DNA from: Acidobacteriota bacterium
GTDB taxonomy: Bacteria > Acidobacteriota > Terriglobia > Terriglobales > SCQP01
Direction: 5' to 3'
Length of the DNA stretch: 64,000 bases
Assembly: GCA_027459505.1 (NCBI GenBank)
Contig: DAIDIE010000040.1
Coordinates: 112,211 to 176,210 of the forward strand
The notes beneath the pieces are model-generated. The model saw only the letters and a list, made by a program, of their open reading frames with translations. It was not told where the DNA came from and did no database searches. The position numbers and the translations under genes were made by a program. How positions within the stretch are numbered: position 1 is the stretch's first letter; each line of letters starts with the position of its first letter. Below are positions 1 to 11,142 of this stretch, piece after piece.

Positions 1-306
1 ATGACCAACCAGTTTCAACGCGCCGTGGAGACCTATGGCCTCAACTACAATGCCCTGGTGAAGCTGGCGCGCACCAGCGTGGAACACGCATTTCTGCCGG
101 GCGCCTCCCTCTGGCGCGCGCCGGAGGACTTCCATCCCGTGGCGGCCTGCGCGCACAGCGTACTCGGGAGTTCGCACCCGCGGGCGGCGTGCGCGGACTT
201 CCTCAAAGGCAGTCCTAAGGCCGCCCTGGAGTGGCGCTATGAGACCGCGCGGCGCACCTTCGAAGAGGGCTTCCAAACCCCACCGCCTGGCCCTACAAAC
301 CACTGA
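1..306 (+). CDS. Adenosine deaminase family protein, C-terminal part (5' end outside window)
   Basis: The frame is open from the first base and stops at TGA 304-306, so only the last ~101 residues are visible. The stretch around residues 24-36 (LARTSVEHAFLPG) resembles the C-terminal helix of secreted/ADGF-type adenosine deaminases, where an 'RNSxEHSFLPG' pattern is typical. That family deaminates adenosine to inosine. The metal ligands and catalytic residues would lie upstream of the window, so activity cannot be judged. The ATG at base 1 is probably an internal Met. The next gene, gyrB, starts 239 bases downstream in the same direction and is unlikely to be functionally linked. Confidence 0.6.
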   Translation: MTNQFQRAVETYGLNYNALVKLARTSVEHAFLPGASLWRAPEDFHPVAACAHSVLGSSHPRAACADFLKGSPKAALEWRYETARRTFEEGFQTPPPGPTNH

Positions 307-518
307 AAACAGGGAACTTAAACCCTGCAATTTGCCCGCGCAACGTGCTATTCTAAACAGTGCCGGGTACAGCACGCCCAATAGACGGTGGCGGCAACTG
401 TTTCTGATCTGCCGCCAGCGGTCGCAGTGCGGGCAAAGCCAGAGTAGAACCTGGTTCCGCATGCCGCACGGCACACCATGGCGTGCCGCGAGCGGCACAT
501 GGCCCGCGGTGGACCTGA

Positions 519-3041
<2,523 letters not shown>

Positions 3042-3091
3042 ACCCGGCCTTCAGGGTTCAACGCAGGACCGAGGCAACGAATGCAACGCAG

Positions 3092-3120
3092 AGCGCTCCC
3101 ACCAGGGAGCGCTTCTTCAT
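3092..3120 (+). terminator. Rho-independent-like terminator after gyrB
   Basis: A perfect 9-bp stem (AGCGCTCCC 3092-3100 / GGGAGCGCT 3105-3113) with the 4-nt loop ACCA is followed by a T-rich tail TCTTCAT. It begins 51 bases after the gyrB stop. The T tract is short, so efficiency is uncertain. Confidence 0.7.
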
Positions 3121-3121
3121 A

Positions 3122-3149
3122 ATAGAAGCGGACGGATAGAAGCGGACGG
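3122..3149. repeat. 14-bp tandem duplication
   Basis: ATAGAAGCGGACGG occurs twice head to tail (3122-3135, 3136-3149) just after the gyrB terminator. It looks like a local slippage duplication. No function is evident. Confidence 0.8.
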
Positions 3150-3255
3150 CAGCTATCCTCAACGCTTCTGCCACAACGCTTCAGCGGCGCACCCAGGAGT
3201 CCCTACTCTCCCGGCCCTAAAAATCGCTCCTCGGCGCAGGCGCGCATCCCCACGC

Positions 3256-3284
3256 TTGACTTTCCCCTTCCCCTCCGCTAATGT
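3256..3284 (+). promoter_or_regulatory. Predicted sigma-70-type promoter for the cys leader and cysDN
   Basis: TTGACT (3256-3261) and TAATGT (3279-3284) are separated by exactly 17 bp. The expected transcription start falls about 6-7 bases downstream, at or next to the A of the ATG at 3291. This would make the leader ORF at 3291 leaderless. The prediction rests on consensus matching only. Confidence 0.65.
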
Positions 3285-3290
3285 ATCCCC

Positions 3291-3374
3291 ATGGTCCGCA
3301 CCTCGAGCCACATGTGTCGCTGTTGTTGTCACACCACGTGTATGTGGCCGGAGGTGGGGCGGAATCCGCGTTAG
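3291..3374 (+). CDS. Cysteine-rich leader peptide upstream of cysDN (putative cysteine-sensing uORF)
   Basis: A 27-codon frame, ATG 3291 to TAG 3372-3374, contains MCRCCCHTTCMW in its middle. Five cysteines (codons 9, 11, 12, 13, 17) are all encoded by TGT, although this genome is strongly GC-rich and would be expected to favour TGC. The start codon sits at the predicted transcription start and has no upstream ribosome binding site, so translation would be leaderless. In mycobacteria, leaderless short ORFs rich in Cys codons upstream of sulfur-assimilation operons act as cysteine-responsive attenuators. The position before cysDN suggests the same role here; that is inference. An alternative internal start is ATG 3312. 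The frame is too short for its coding status to be certain from sequence alone. Confidence 0.6.
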   Translation: MVRTSSHMCRCCCHTTCMWPEVGRNPR

Positions 3375-3433
3375 CCGATTCCTGAGATGCAAGTAGTACC
3401 CGAGATGCCCACCTCGCCGCTGGCAGGGTGGGC
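3351..3433 (+). promoter_or_regulatory. Mutually exclusive RNA helices (candidate attenuator) before cysD
   Basis: GAGGTGGG (3351-3358), inside the leader ORF just after its Cys/Trp codons, can pair with CCCACCTC (3408-3415). The same downstream strand can instead pair as GCCCACC (3407-3413) with GGTGGGC (3427-3433), followed by TTGTGTTTT. Only one helix can form at a time. A ribosome stalled at the Cys codons would mask the first strand. The direction of control (termination or start-site masking) cannot be read with confidence from these pairings. Confidence 0.5.
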
Positions 3434-3531
3434 AGTTGTGTTTTAGAACTTCCCTACCCTACTAGCGAGCCAGGCAATAGGCGCCCAACCGAGAGCAGCC
3501 GGTGCGGTGCCCTATAAAAAGGATGGTTCGC

Positions 3532-4518
3532 ATGAGCACAGTTCTTTCCAGCTACGCCGCCACGCAGCCGTTTCCTGGCGTCTTGCCCCGGGCCGCGGCC
3601 CCCTCCGCCACTCCACGCCGCCGCCTGACGCATCTCCAGGCCCTTGAAGCGGAAAGCATCCACATCTTCCGCGAGGTGGTCAGCGAGTTCCAGAACCCGG
3701 TGATGCTCTATTCCATCGGCAAGGACTCGTCGGTGATGCTGCGCCTGGCGCAGAAGGCGTTCTATCCCGGCAAGATTCCCTTCAAGTTGCTTCATGTGGA
3801 TACCGGCTACAAGTTTCGCGAAATGATCGAGTTCCGCGATCGGTACGCCCAGGAGCTGGGGCTGGATTTGATTGTGCATCGCAATGAGGAGGCGCTGGCC
3901 GAAGGCGCCAATCCTTATAAACTCGGCACCTCCCGCTGCTGCGAGCTGCTGAAGACCAAGTCGTTGCTGGATGCGCTGCGCGAGGGCGGCTTCGACGCGG
4001 CCTTCGGCGGCGCGCGCCGCGATGAGGAGCGCTCACGCGCGAAGGAGCGCATCTACTCGGTGCGCGATCCGCGTGGTCAATGGGATCCCAAGCAGCAGCG
4101 GCCTGAACTGTGGAATCTGTTTAACAGCCGCCTCGCTCCCGGCGAGAGCATCCGTGTCTTCCCGCTCTCCAACTGGACGGAGATGGATATCTGGCAGTAC
4201 ATCCACGAGGAAAACATCCCCATCGTTCCCCTCTACTTCGCCAAGCCTCGTCCCATGCTGGTGCGCGGCAACCAGTTGATCTCCACCGAACAGGAGTTTG
4301 TGCCGCGCCTGCCCGGCGAAAAAGAACAGACCGTGATGTGCCGCATGCGTTCGCTGGGCTGCAGTCCCTGCACCGGCGCGATTCGCTCCACCGCCACCAC
4401 TCTGCCCGCCATCATCGAGGAGTTGGTTTCCTTCCGCCGCTCCGAACGCGAAAACCGCGTCATTGACCACGACCAGGACGGCTCGATGGAGCTGAAGAAG
4501 AGGCAAGGTTACTTTTGA
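3532..4518 (+). CDS. cysD: Sulfate adenylyltransferase subunit 2 (CysD)
   Basis: Small, ATP-pyrophosphatase subunit of ATP sulfurylase. With the GTPase CysN it makes adenosine 5'-phosphosulfate from sulfate and ATP, the first step of sulfate assimilation. The PP-loop is visible as [18 protein letters not shown] near residue 45. [26 protein letters not shown], and the C-terminal GCSPCTGAI and [10 protein letters not shown] are classic CysD blocks. I chose ATG 3532 because AAAAAGGA (3516-3523) sits 8 bases upstream; in-frame starts at 3502 and 3523 precede or overlap that site. The protein is then 328 aa, with an N-terminal extension relative to the usual ~300. The stop overlaps the cysN start (TGATG), so the two are translationally coupled. 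The Cys-rich leader upstream suggests control by cysteine supply. Confidence 0.95.
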   Translation: MSTVLSSYAATQPFPGVLPRAAAPSATPRRRLTHLQALEAESIHIFREVVSEFQNPVMLYSIGKDSSVMLRLAQKAFYPGKIPFKLLHVDTGYKFREMIEFRDRYAQELGLDLIVHRNEEALAEGANPYKLGTSRCCELLKTKSLLDALREGGFDAAFGGARRDEERSRAKERIYSVRDPRGQWDPKQQRPELWNLFNSRLAPGESIRVFPLSNWTEMDIWQYIHEENIPIVPLYFAKPRPMLVRGNQLISTEQEFVPRLPGEKEQTVMCRMRSLGCSPCTGAIRSTATTLPAIIEELVSFRRSERENRVIDHDQDGSMELKKRQGYF

Positions 4519-6080
4519 TGCTTTCCAGTGTAATGTCCGCCGAGGAGTTCCTCAAGGCCGAACGTAATAAGGATTTGCTGCGCCTGGTCACCGCCGGCAG
4601 CGTGGACGACGGCAAGTCCACCCTGATCGGGCGGCTCCTTTACGATTCCCAGAGCGTCTACGAAGACCAGCTCGTGGCCATGAAAAAGGCCAGCGAGCGG
4701 CACTTCGGCAACTCGATGGAGCTGGCGCTGCTCACCGACGGCCTGCGCGCCGAACGCGAGCAGGGCATCACCATTGACGTCGCATACCGCTACTTCAGCA
4801 CCGCGCGACGCAAGTTCATCCTCGCCGACACGCCGGGCCACGAGCAGTACACGCGCAACATGGCCACCGGCGCCTCCACCGCCGACCTCGCCATCCTGCT
4901 GGTCGACGCGCGCCGCGGCGTTCAGCCGCAATCGCGCCGCCACGCCTATATCCTTGGCATGCTCGGCATTCGCGACCTGGTGGTGGTCATCAACAAGATG
5001 GATCTGGTGGACTTCGACCAGTCCATCTATGAGCAGCTCACCAGCGAATTCAGCGCCATAGTCGAGCCTCTCGGCTTCGCCAAAGTGCAGTATGTCCCCA
5101 TCAGCGCCGCCAAGGGCGACAACGTCGTCACCCGCAGCGACAAAACGCCCTGGTATGACGGCCCCAGCGTGCTGGAGTACCTGGAATCGGTGGAGGTCAA
5201 ACGCGCCGAAGACGAGGCGGCCTTCCGTTTCCCGGTGCAGCGCGTCCTGCGGCCCACCCAGGAATTCCGCGGCTACAGCGGACAGATCAGCGCCGGCGCG
5301 GTGCGGGTTGGCGATCCCGTGATCGCGCTGCCCGGCTTTCGCCGCAGCACGGTGCAGTCCATCGTCACCTGGGATGGCGAACTGCAGGAGGCCTTTGCGC
5401 CCCAGTCCGTCAGCATCACCCTGGCCGACGAGATCGATATCAGCCGCGGCGACACCATTTGCGCCGAGCAGGACCTGCCCTCGGTTGCGACCCGGATGCA
5501 GGCCAACCTGATCTGGTTCTCCGATCAGCCCTCCGAGACCGGACGTCCCTACCTCATCAAGCACACCAGTCACTTGACCACCGGAACCCTGAAGCCCGTC
5601 GAGCGCCTCGACATCCAGACGCTGCAGTGGCGGACGGCGGACGGTTTTGAACTTAACGATGTTGGCGTGGTCGAGTTGGAGACTGCCCGCCCGCTTTTCT
5701 TCGATCCCTACCGCCAGAGCCGCAATGCCGGCAGTTTCATCGTTATAGATCCGGCCGGCAACAATACCGTCGGCGCGGGGATGATTCTGCACGCCATGGA
5801 GGAAGGTGACAGCGTCGCCGGCCTCACCGCCACCGCCCAGGTTTGGAACCTGAACGGACGCCAACACCGCGCCGAGCTGCTGGAGGCCACCCTGCGAGGC
5901 CGCGGCTTGGCGGTGGTCAGTCTGCTGAGCTGGGAAGAAAAGGCCGCCCACCTGCTGCTCGCCGCCGGCTTCCAGGTCGTGGTTTTGCACGCCCCCGGCG
6001 ACATTGGCCGCCAGCTCAGCGGCGCCAGCGATGAAGAAGCCGTGCAGGGAGTGCTGCAGGAGCTGCAAGGGCTCGGTTAG
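4518..6080 (+). CDS. cysN: Sulfate adenylyltransferase subunit 1, GTPase (CysN)
   Basis: Elongation-factor-like GTPase that drives CysD-catalysed APS synthesis. Walker A is GSVDDGKSTLIGRLLYDS, the switch II region is DTPGHEQYTRNM, the base-specificity motif is NKMDLVD, and SAAKGDNV forms the G5 loop. Two EF-Tu-like beta-barrel domains follow. At 520 aa it is ~45-50 residues longer than stand-alone CysN, but far short of CysN-CysC fusions. The last ~75 residues (after NGRQHRAEL) look like a small alpha/beta module (RGLAVVSLLSWEEKAA, GFQVVVLHAPGD) without the GxxGxGKS loop of APS kinase. ATG 4518 overlaps the cysD stop by one base; TTG 4515 and ATG 4533 are alternatives. Confidence 0.95.
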   Translation: MLSSVMSAEEFLKAERNKDLLRLVTAGSVDDGKSTLIGRLLYDSQSVYEDQLVAMKKASERHFGNSMELALLTDGLRAEREQGITIDVAYRYFSTARRKFILADTPGHEQYTRNMATGASTADLAILLVDARRGVQPQSRRHAYILGMLGIRDLVVVINKMDLVDFDQSIYEQLTSEFSAIVEPLGFAKVQYVPISAAKGDNVVTRSDKTPWYDGPSVLEYLESVEVKRAEDEAAFRFPVQRVLRPTQEFRGYSGQISAGAVRVGDPVIALPGFRRSTVQSIVTWDGELQEAFAPQSVSITLADEIDISRGDTICAEQDLPSVATRMQANLIWFSDQPSETGRPYLIKHTSHLTTGTLKPVERLDIQTLQWRTADGFELNDVGVVELETARPLFFDPYRQSRNAGSFIVIDPAGNNTVGAGMILHAMEEGDSVAGLTATAQVWNLNGRQHRAELLEATLRGRGLAVVSLLSWEEKAAHLLLAAGFQVVVLHAPGDIGRQLSGASDEEAVQGVLQELQGLG

Positions 6081-6144
6081 GCAGCACCGGCAGGGCGGGC
6101 CTGGCCCCGGCTCGCGGGAGGAGCTTCCCCCCGGGTCCAACCCT

Positions 6145-7854
6145 TTATCGGGACTTCGTGACGAAGAGCAGACGTGAGGGCCGCGATGAAATGGTCACTC
6201 GCGTTCCCCACGCAATCCACCTTGGCATGAGTGACTCATCGGGCCGGAGCTGGACAAATGCCGACGGGCGCTTGCCAAGCAGACCACAGCGCTTGAGCGG
6301 AAAGCGCGTTCCTGCCGCCAGTCGGATGGGCATATCCAATAAGCCGTTGGCCACGTAAAGACCGATCGGCCGGCGATTCCGGCAGATCACTTCAGTGATC
6401 TGCCCCTGCCAGCTATAAGAATCATGAAGGCGGTGCTTCGACGGGGCTCCGGTCCGGCGCATGCCGGCGGCGGCGTAGCGCTCCATCACGGTGTACTGCG
6501 CCAGCTTGTCGAGCTTTGCCCAGCTCTGGTGTGCCAATGCCGTTTCGTGTTCCTTTTCCAGCGACCTCGCCAGAATGTAATCGCCGATCATCCCAATACC
6601 CTGCTCGTTGAGGGGCGAAAACTGTGCCGCACCTGCGGCGGCGGCCCAATCTCCCGCCTGATATGCGATCAGCGCCTGCCAGTAAAGCAGGTCCTGCCCA
6701 ATGACGAGCTTATCCGGCCGAATGCGCAGGTAATAGCTGAATGGATCCAGAGCGAGCGCCTTCCTTGCAACGGCGAGCTCAACAGGCGACATTCGGCTTA
6801 ACGGTGTTGGGGCGGGGGCAGCCGTCACCGAAGCACGCGTCAGATCGGCCAGTGCGGCCGGGAATTGCTTTTTTTCCGCCAGCGCACGCGCGCGCAAAAT
6901 GCTGATGGCCTGCGGCTCGCCGGTCCGAAACTCCCCCAATTGCCGCAAAGCACCATCCGGGTCGCCGGTGTCAATCAAGCGGACGGCCTTCATCGAAGCT
7001 AACCGCACCAGCTCCCTTTTTAAGCCGCTGTTATTGGGATGTCGCTTCATTGCCGCGCTGGCCCAGGCGTTGGCCGCCTCATACTGGTGTTGGGCCTCCA
7101 ACCAGCGCACCCGCCAAACGTCAAACTTGGGATCTTCTCCGAAGCTTGTGGTGGCGCTGTCGAGAATCGAAAGTACCTCTTTGCGATGAGGCATGACGCG
7201 CGTGCGCTGCAGCAGGCTGACATAAGAATTGAGCGACAGTAAGCCAGGGGAAACCGCCCTGGTAAGTAGTGAGCTCACCGCTGTCTCCTGCATAGATGGC
7301 GGCAACCCGGCCTGCTTCACCCACGCGAAGATCTCATTCCTTGATTCCCGAACCGCCAGGGCGGCAAACGCTAGTGAAACAGCGCTCTTTTGTGGAGGCG
7401 ATTCAATTAATTCCCGCAGTTGACTCAGTCCGGCCGCTTGCTGCTCCGCATCCGGACTCGCAAAACGTAAAAGATCGGCTTCCACTTGCCCCGCCATCGA
7501 TAAACCGGAACCTCCCGCGCGCGCGTCGTCTGCCAGCGCGGCGGACCAGTGGTTTAAGCAAGCCTCGCTGTAAGCCCGTAGCAGGTAAACTCCGCCCCAC
7601 GCGGGCGCGGTTGCCACCATGCGTTCTGCCTGATGCAGCGCCCCGGTACAATCCGACCAGCGCGCCGCGCCTTGCCATCGGGCATACTGGACCTGCAACT
7701 GCTGCCACTGCGAAACGGCGCGCTGTGGCTGCTGAGCTTCCATCCGGCTGCATGTTACGAGTGGCCATACCAGTACCAGCGCAAGCCAGAACCGCGGCTG
7801 ACTACCACCCCTGCGCTTATTGAGTATTGGAGTGCTTCGGTGGCGGACAGACAT
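6145..7854 (-). CDS. Secreted or membrane-anchored TPR-like protein
   Basis: A 569-residue protein with an N-terminal signal segment (FWLALVLVWPLVTC, about residues 22-35); a lipobox-like C follows T rather than the preferred G/A/S, so lipid anchoring is doubtful. The body is helical with TPR-like A/L/Y spacing, for example QWQQLQVQYARWQGAARW, WRVRWLEAQHQYEAANAW and YWQALIAYQAGDWAAAAG. The C-terminal ~90 residues are beta-rich and less repetitive. It starts 38 bases inside the end of the upstream transglutaminase/TPR gene, so the two are probably co-transcribed and translationally coupled. I infer that they act together in the periplasm or outer membrane; no enzymatic motif is visible here. 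It converges on cysN. Confidence 0.8.
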   Translation of the reverse strand: MSVRHRSTPILNKRRGGSQPRFWLALVLVWPLVTCSRMEAQQPQRAVSQWQQLQVQYARWQGAARWSDCTGALHQAERMVATAPAWGGVYLLRAYSEACLNHWSAALADDARAGGSGLSMAGQVEADLLRFASPDAEQQAAGLSQLRELIESPPQKSAVSLAFAALAVRESRNEIFAWVKQAGLPPSMQETAVSSLLTRAVSPGLLSLNSYVSLLQRTRVMPHRKEVLSILDSATTSFGEDPKFDVWRVRWLEAQHQYEAANAWASAAMKRHPNNSGLKRELVRLASMKAVRLIDTGDPDGALRQLGEFRTGEPQAISILRARALAEKKQFPAALADLTRASVTAAPAPTPLSRMSPVELAVARKALALDPFSYYLRIRPDKLVIGQDLLYWQALIAYQAGDWAAAAGAAQFSPLNEQGIGMIGDYILARSLEKEHETALAHQSWAKLDKLAQYTVMERYAAAGMRRTGAPSKHRLHDSYSWQGQITEVICRNRRPIGLYVANGLLDMPIRLAAGTRFPLKRCGLLGKRPSAFVQLRPDESLMPRWIAWGTRVTISSRPSRLLFVTKSR

Positions 7855-10800
7855 AAGGCGTCCCTTTCCCGTCAGTGCAGACGTACAGCTCGTAAATCAA
7901 CGCATGCCCCCCAACCTCCGGATCGGGCCAGGAGCGCTGCGTCACCTGTTTTCTGGAAAACTCCCAGCCCGGACCGCTCCCATAAACAGTTCCCCCCGAC
8001 ACCAGTACCTTGAAGCCATCCACCGAGGTTGGCTTTAAGGGAAGCGTTCCCCATTTTAAAAGCCCGGGATGCTGCAGCAAATACACGTTTACCGGCACAG
8101 TGGAGTCCGGAGCGGCCTTGGAATAAACGTTGAGAAGCTGGGAAAACACCGCATCGGGCGCATCCGGCAGGTGCACCTCCAGAGCAAGCATCGCCAATGC
8201 TTGCTCATAGCGTCCCTCCTGAATCTCCAGTGCGACCGCCTGCCGCAAAATCCTGAGGTCGTTTGGACGCATCGCGCACGCCAAGTCTAGTAGCCCGTAA
8301 CCTTGCGCTAGGCGTTGGGGGGTAGTCTGGGAGGCGGGAAAAAAGTCCGCGCGGGCAATCGCGAGCAGGAGGCCAGGCAATTGCCGCAGCGCCTCTCGTC
8401 CGGCCCCGGTCACATCAGGAGTGCTGGCGCCGCTGAGGCTCTGCTGCCATTCCCCTAGCGCCCGCAGCAGGTAGGCGCGCGCTCGATTCATTGGGGCGGG
8501 GCCGCCCAGCAGCGCCGCACCCATTTCCCCATAGTCGCGCGCGGTGGCCATCCCCGATTGGTCGATCTCCGTAAACAGGGCGTCTGCCTGCACCACTTGC
8601 CCCGTATGCAACTCCGCCACTCCCTCCGCAACTTTCAAACTAATATTGTCGGGGGCGATGCCACTGGCCCGCTGATAGGCAGCAAGAGCTTGTGCCCACT
8701 GCCCCGACTTGAATGCCGCATCGCCGCGCAGCCGCAAGGTGTCTACGTCGTAGGGCGTCCTTTGAACCTGCAGGTCCAGCTCGCGTTGCGCGTCGCTGTA
8801 TTGCCCGCGCTTCAAGTCCAGCAGTGCGAGTTCCCGGTGCACGTAGGGGTCGTTTGGAAAGCGTTTTAGTTGAGCCTTCAAAACAGGTGCGGCTTCACTC
8901 ACCTTCCCCTGCTCTAGCAATGCGTGTGCCAGGGAATCGCGCACCAGCGCGTTGCCGGGAGCGGCCAACAGCAAAGCCTTTGCCAAAGTCACTGCCTGCG
9001 CCCAATTCTCCTCCCGCTCCGCCGTTCGCAAACCACGCCAACTAGCGGACAAAGCCTCCGGTGAAGCCGCCGCATCTAGGTGCAACTCGATCTGATCCAC
9101 CAGCGCCTTGTCCGCGGCGGACTGAAACTGCCGGTATTCCCCTTCGCGCGAAGCCGGTAGCCGGTCCAGCAACGGTGCGAGCGAGGAGCGGGCCACCAAC
9201 TGGTGATGTTTTGCGTCCCAGGCGTAATGCACACTGAACTGCGCGAAATCAGGATTCAACCGGACATCTTTGGGAAGAACCGGTACCTCACCCAGCGGCA
9301 ACGTGATGCGAATCGTTTGTTCGTAGGGCAACACGATCTGTGAAAGCACCAGGGGACTAACCCGGCTTGGTGTACTGCTCCCCAAATCGCCCGGTCCGCC
9401 ATGCCACCATAGAGGCACCTCGACCGGGTTCTTCGTCCAGTCCACTTCTCCCGTCATCTGGCGCGAGGTTTCCAACAGCATTGGCGAGGCCAAGTCGTCG
9501 GCACCGGTTGCTTTGAAGCTCAGCAGGCTGGTGCCGCTCAAGGTGGCGCGAGCCAGCTGCTTCTTGAGTTTCTCCAAATCGTCGCCCGAGGTGTAGCGCA
9601 ACTCCACCCGAGTTAAAACGCCCATCGGCCCGCCCAGCACCTCGCGAGTGTCACTGCTAATACTGCCGTCCCTGCTCAGCACCTCGTTGTTGACTTCTAC
9701 GGTTCGCATCAGCGCGGTTGGTGCGGGCGGAATCTCGATGACGGCGGGGGAATGCGCTGAAACCAGAACGCCATGTTCGGTCGCGAGTGAGGTATTGACC
9801 AGTCCGAAAGGATATACCCCGGTGGTAGGATCCAACAGTACTGGTTGCGGCAAGCGCGCCTGTACGATCACGTGATTCAGTTGCGAAATACTAGGCAGGG
9901 CGGGCAAATCCTCGTCGGCATGGACAAGAACCAGTCTCCCGTCCAAGCCGGCGGCGCGCAGCATGGCCAACAACAAAACGGCCTTGTCTTTGCAATCCCC
10001 ATACTGCCGTCCGAAGGTGACGGCCGCCGCGTGGGGCCGATACGCCCCCGCCCCCAGCGAAAGACTTACATAGCGGTACTGCGTACTGACATAGTTATAA
10101 AGGGTTTTTGCAACAGCTTCCGGATCCTTCAGCCCGGCGGTAAGTGTCTGCACGCGCGAACGAATGGCGCCGTCCGGCCGCGCCATCCCCTGCGCGATCT
10201 TTGCATACCAGCGCGCCACCTGTTCCCAGTCCGGCAAGGTGCTGTACTGCAACAGCGGCGGCGCGGGAGGCTGGGCTCTATCCTGGGGAGCGGGAGGCAC
10301 GTTTCGCAGAATCCAGGAATATATGGTCATTCCGGCGTTGTGCCGCACGCCGGAGGTGAATTTGAAGCCAACATTTCCGCCCGCCCCCAACGGAGGCTGC
10401 GCTTTCCAAAACACCTTTCCTGGCTCCCGAAGCGCGCAACTGACGTCTTCCCGGAGAACCGGTAACGTGCTTTGAAAAACCCCTTCATCAACCAGCGGTA
10501 ACCCTTCTCCGGAAATAAAGCGGTACTGCAGGTGAAGCACCAAAATGCTTCCGCTGCGCACGGCGGGCATGGGAAAGACGCGCTCCCGCAAGCTCGTGTA
10601 TTCGGGAAACCGTTGTGACACGGGCGCATCCAGATCCTGCACCGTATCCTCGGCAACGGCGAGCGTGCCATCGGGGTTAACGGTTTTTGCCGCCGCCGAC
10701 ACAATCCGGACGCGGTCCGCGTTGTAAGGAACAACCAGATTTCCTTCGGGAATGGCATCAGGGGCGAGGATGGCCTCCACTAACGTAGTGTCTAATAAAA

Positions 10801-10990
10801 CGGTGCCATCCGCCTGCTGCACATAGTTACGAGAGATCTGCAACAGTGCCGCGCTCTTGCCCTTCAACAGAGGGCTCTGCAGCGCGGATGCATAGGCGTT
10901 GTAATCCGGATTGGAAGCGGCGCGCGCAGTTTGGCAAAAAAACAACGCTCCGGCTACTAAAAGGGCGGATCTTAACTTGACTCGAATCAC
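7817..10990 (-). CDS. DUF3857 / transglutaminase-like / TPR exported protein
   Basis: A 1057-residue exported protein. Residues 1-24 form a signal peptide ending near ARA. A DUF3857 beta domain follows (about 45-230), then a transglutaminase-like papain-fold core at about 285-390. The likely catalytic Cys is in YGDCKDKAVLLLAM, the His in QLNHVIVQA and the Asp in LLDPTTG. The third part, from about residue 640, is a TPR array (WAQAVTLAKALLLAAPGNA, DPYVHRELALLDLKRGQYS, WAQALAAYQRASGIAPDN). This architecture is common in Acidobacteriota and Bacteroidota, but the substrate is unknown. The triad appears complete, so a cysteine peptidase or transamidase is plausible. It overlaps the downstream TPR gene by 38 bases. 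The region 10991-11142 separating it from queA shows no gene. Confidence 0.9.
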   Translation of the reverse strand: MIRVKLRSALLVAGALFFCQTARAASNPDYNAYASALQSPLLKGKSAALLQISRNYVQQADGTVLLDTTLVEAILAPDAIPEGNLVVPYNADRVRIVSAAAKTVNPDGTLAVAEDTVQDLDAPVSQRFPEYTSLRERVFPMPAVRSGSILVLHLQYRFISGEGLPLVDEGVFQSTLPVLREDVSCALREPGKVFWKAQPPLGAGGNVGFKFTSGVRHNAGMTIYSWILRNVPPAPQDRAQPPAPPLLQYSTLPDWEQVARWYAKIAQGMARPDGAIRSRVQTLTAGLKDPEAVAKTLYNYVSTQYRYVSLSLGAGAYRPHAAAVTFGRQYGDCKDKAVLLLAMLRAAGLDGRLVLVHADEDLPALPSISQLNHVIVQARLPQPVLLDPTTGVYPFGLVNTSLATEHGVLVSAHSPAVIEIPPAPTALMRTVEVNNEVLSRDGSISSDTREVLGGPMGVLTRVELRYTSGDDLEKLKKQLARATLSGTSLLSFKATGADDLASPMLLETSRQMTGEVDWTKNPVEVPLWWHGGPGDLGSSTPSRVSPLVLSQIVLPYEQTIRITLPLGEVPVLPKDVRLNPDFAQFSVHYAWDAKHHQLVARSSLAPLLDRLPASREGEYRQFQSAADKALVDQIELHLDAAASPEALSASWRGLRTAEREENWAQAVTLAKALLLAAPGNALVRDSLAHALLEQGKVSEAAPVLKAQLKRFPNDPYVHRELALLDLKRGQYSDAQRELDLQVQRTPYDVDTLRLRGDAAFKSGQWAQALAAYQRASGIAPDNISLKVAEGVAELHTGQVVQADALFTEIDQSGMATARDYGEMGAALLGGPAPMNRARAYLLRALGEWQQSLSGASTPDVTGAGREALRQLPGLLLAIARADFFPASQTTPQRLAQGYGLLDLACAMRPNDLRILRQAVALEIQEGRYEQALAMLALEVHLPDAPDAVFSQLLNVYSKAAPDSTVPVNVYLLQHPGLLKWGTLPLKPTSVDGFKVLVSGGTVYGSGPGWEFSRKQVTQRSWPDPEVGGHALIYELYVCTDGKGTPYVCPPPKHSNTQ

Positions 10991-11142
10991 CAGTGGTTCC
11001 CTGCCGGCAAGATAGGCTCTATGCTTACGCCGCTGAGTGTAATGCAGAGTTTAAGGTTGGCGCAATTGAAAGTTGCTGACCGGCTGAAGCCAGGCGCCAG
11101 CGAGACGGGCAGCGCCAGCGGCAGACAAGCCGCGCTCGCCCT

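Noticed and set aside
3120..3531. SAM riboswitch upstream of the sulfur genes
   Set aside because: I find no SAM-I/SAM-II core; the region is better explained by a short Cys-rich frame and two competing helices.
4509..6140. 543-codon open frame antisense to cysN
   Set aside because: Gly/Val/His/Asp-rich shadow composition of a high-GC gene; no domain and no ribosome binding site.
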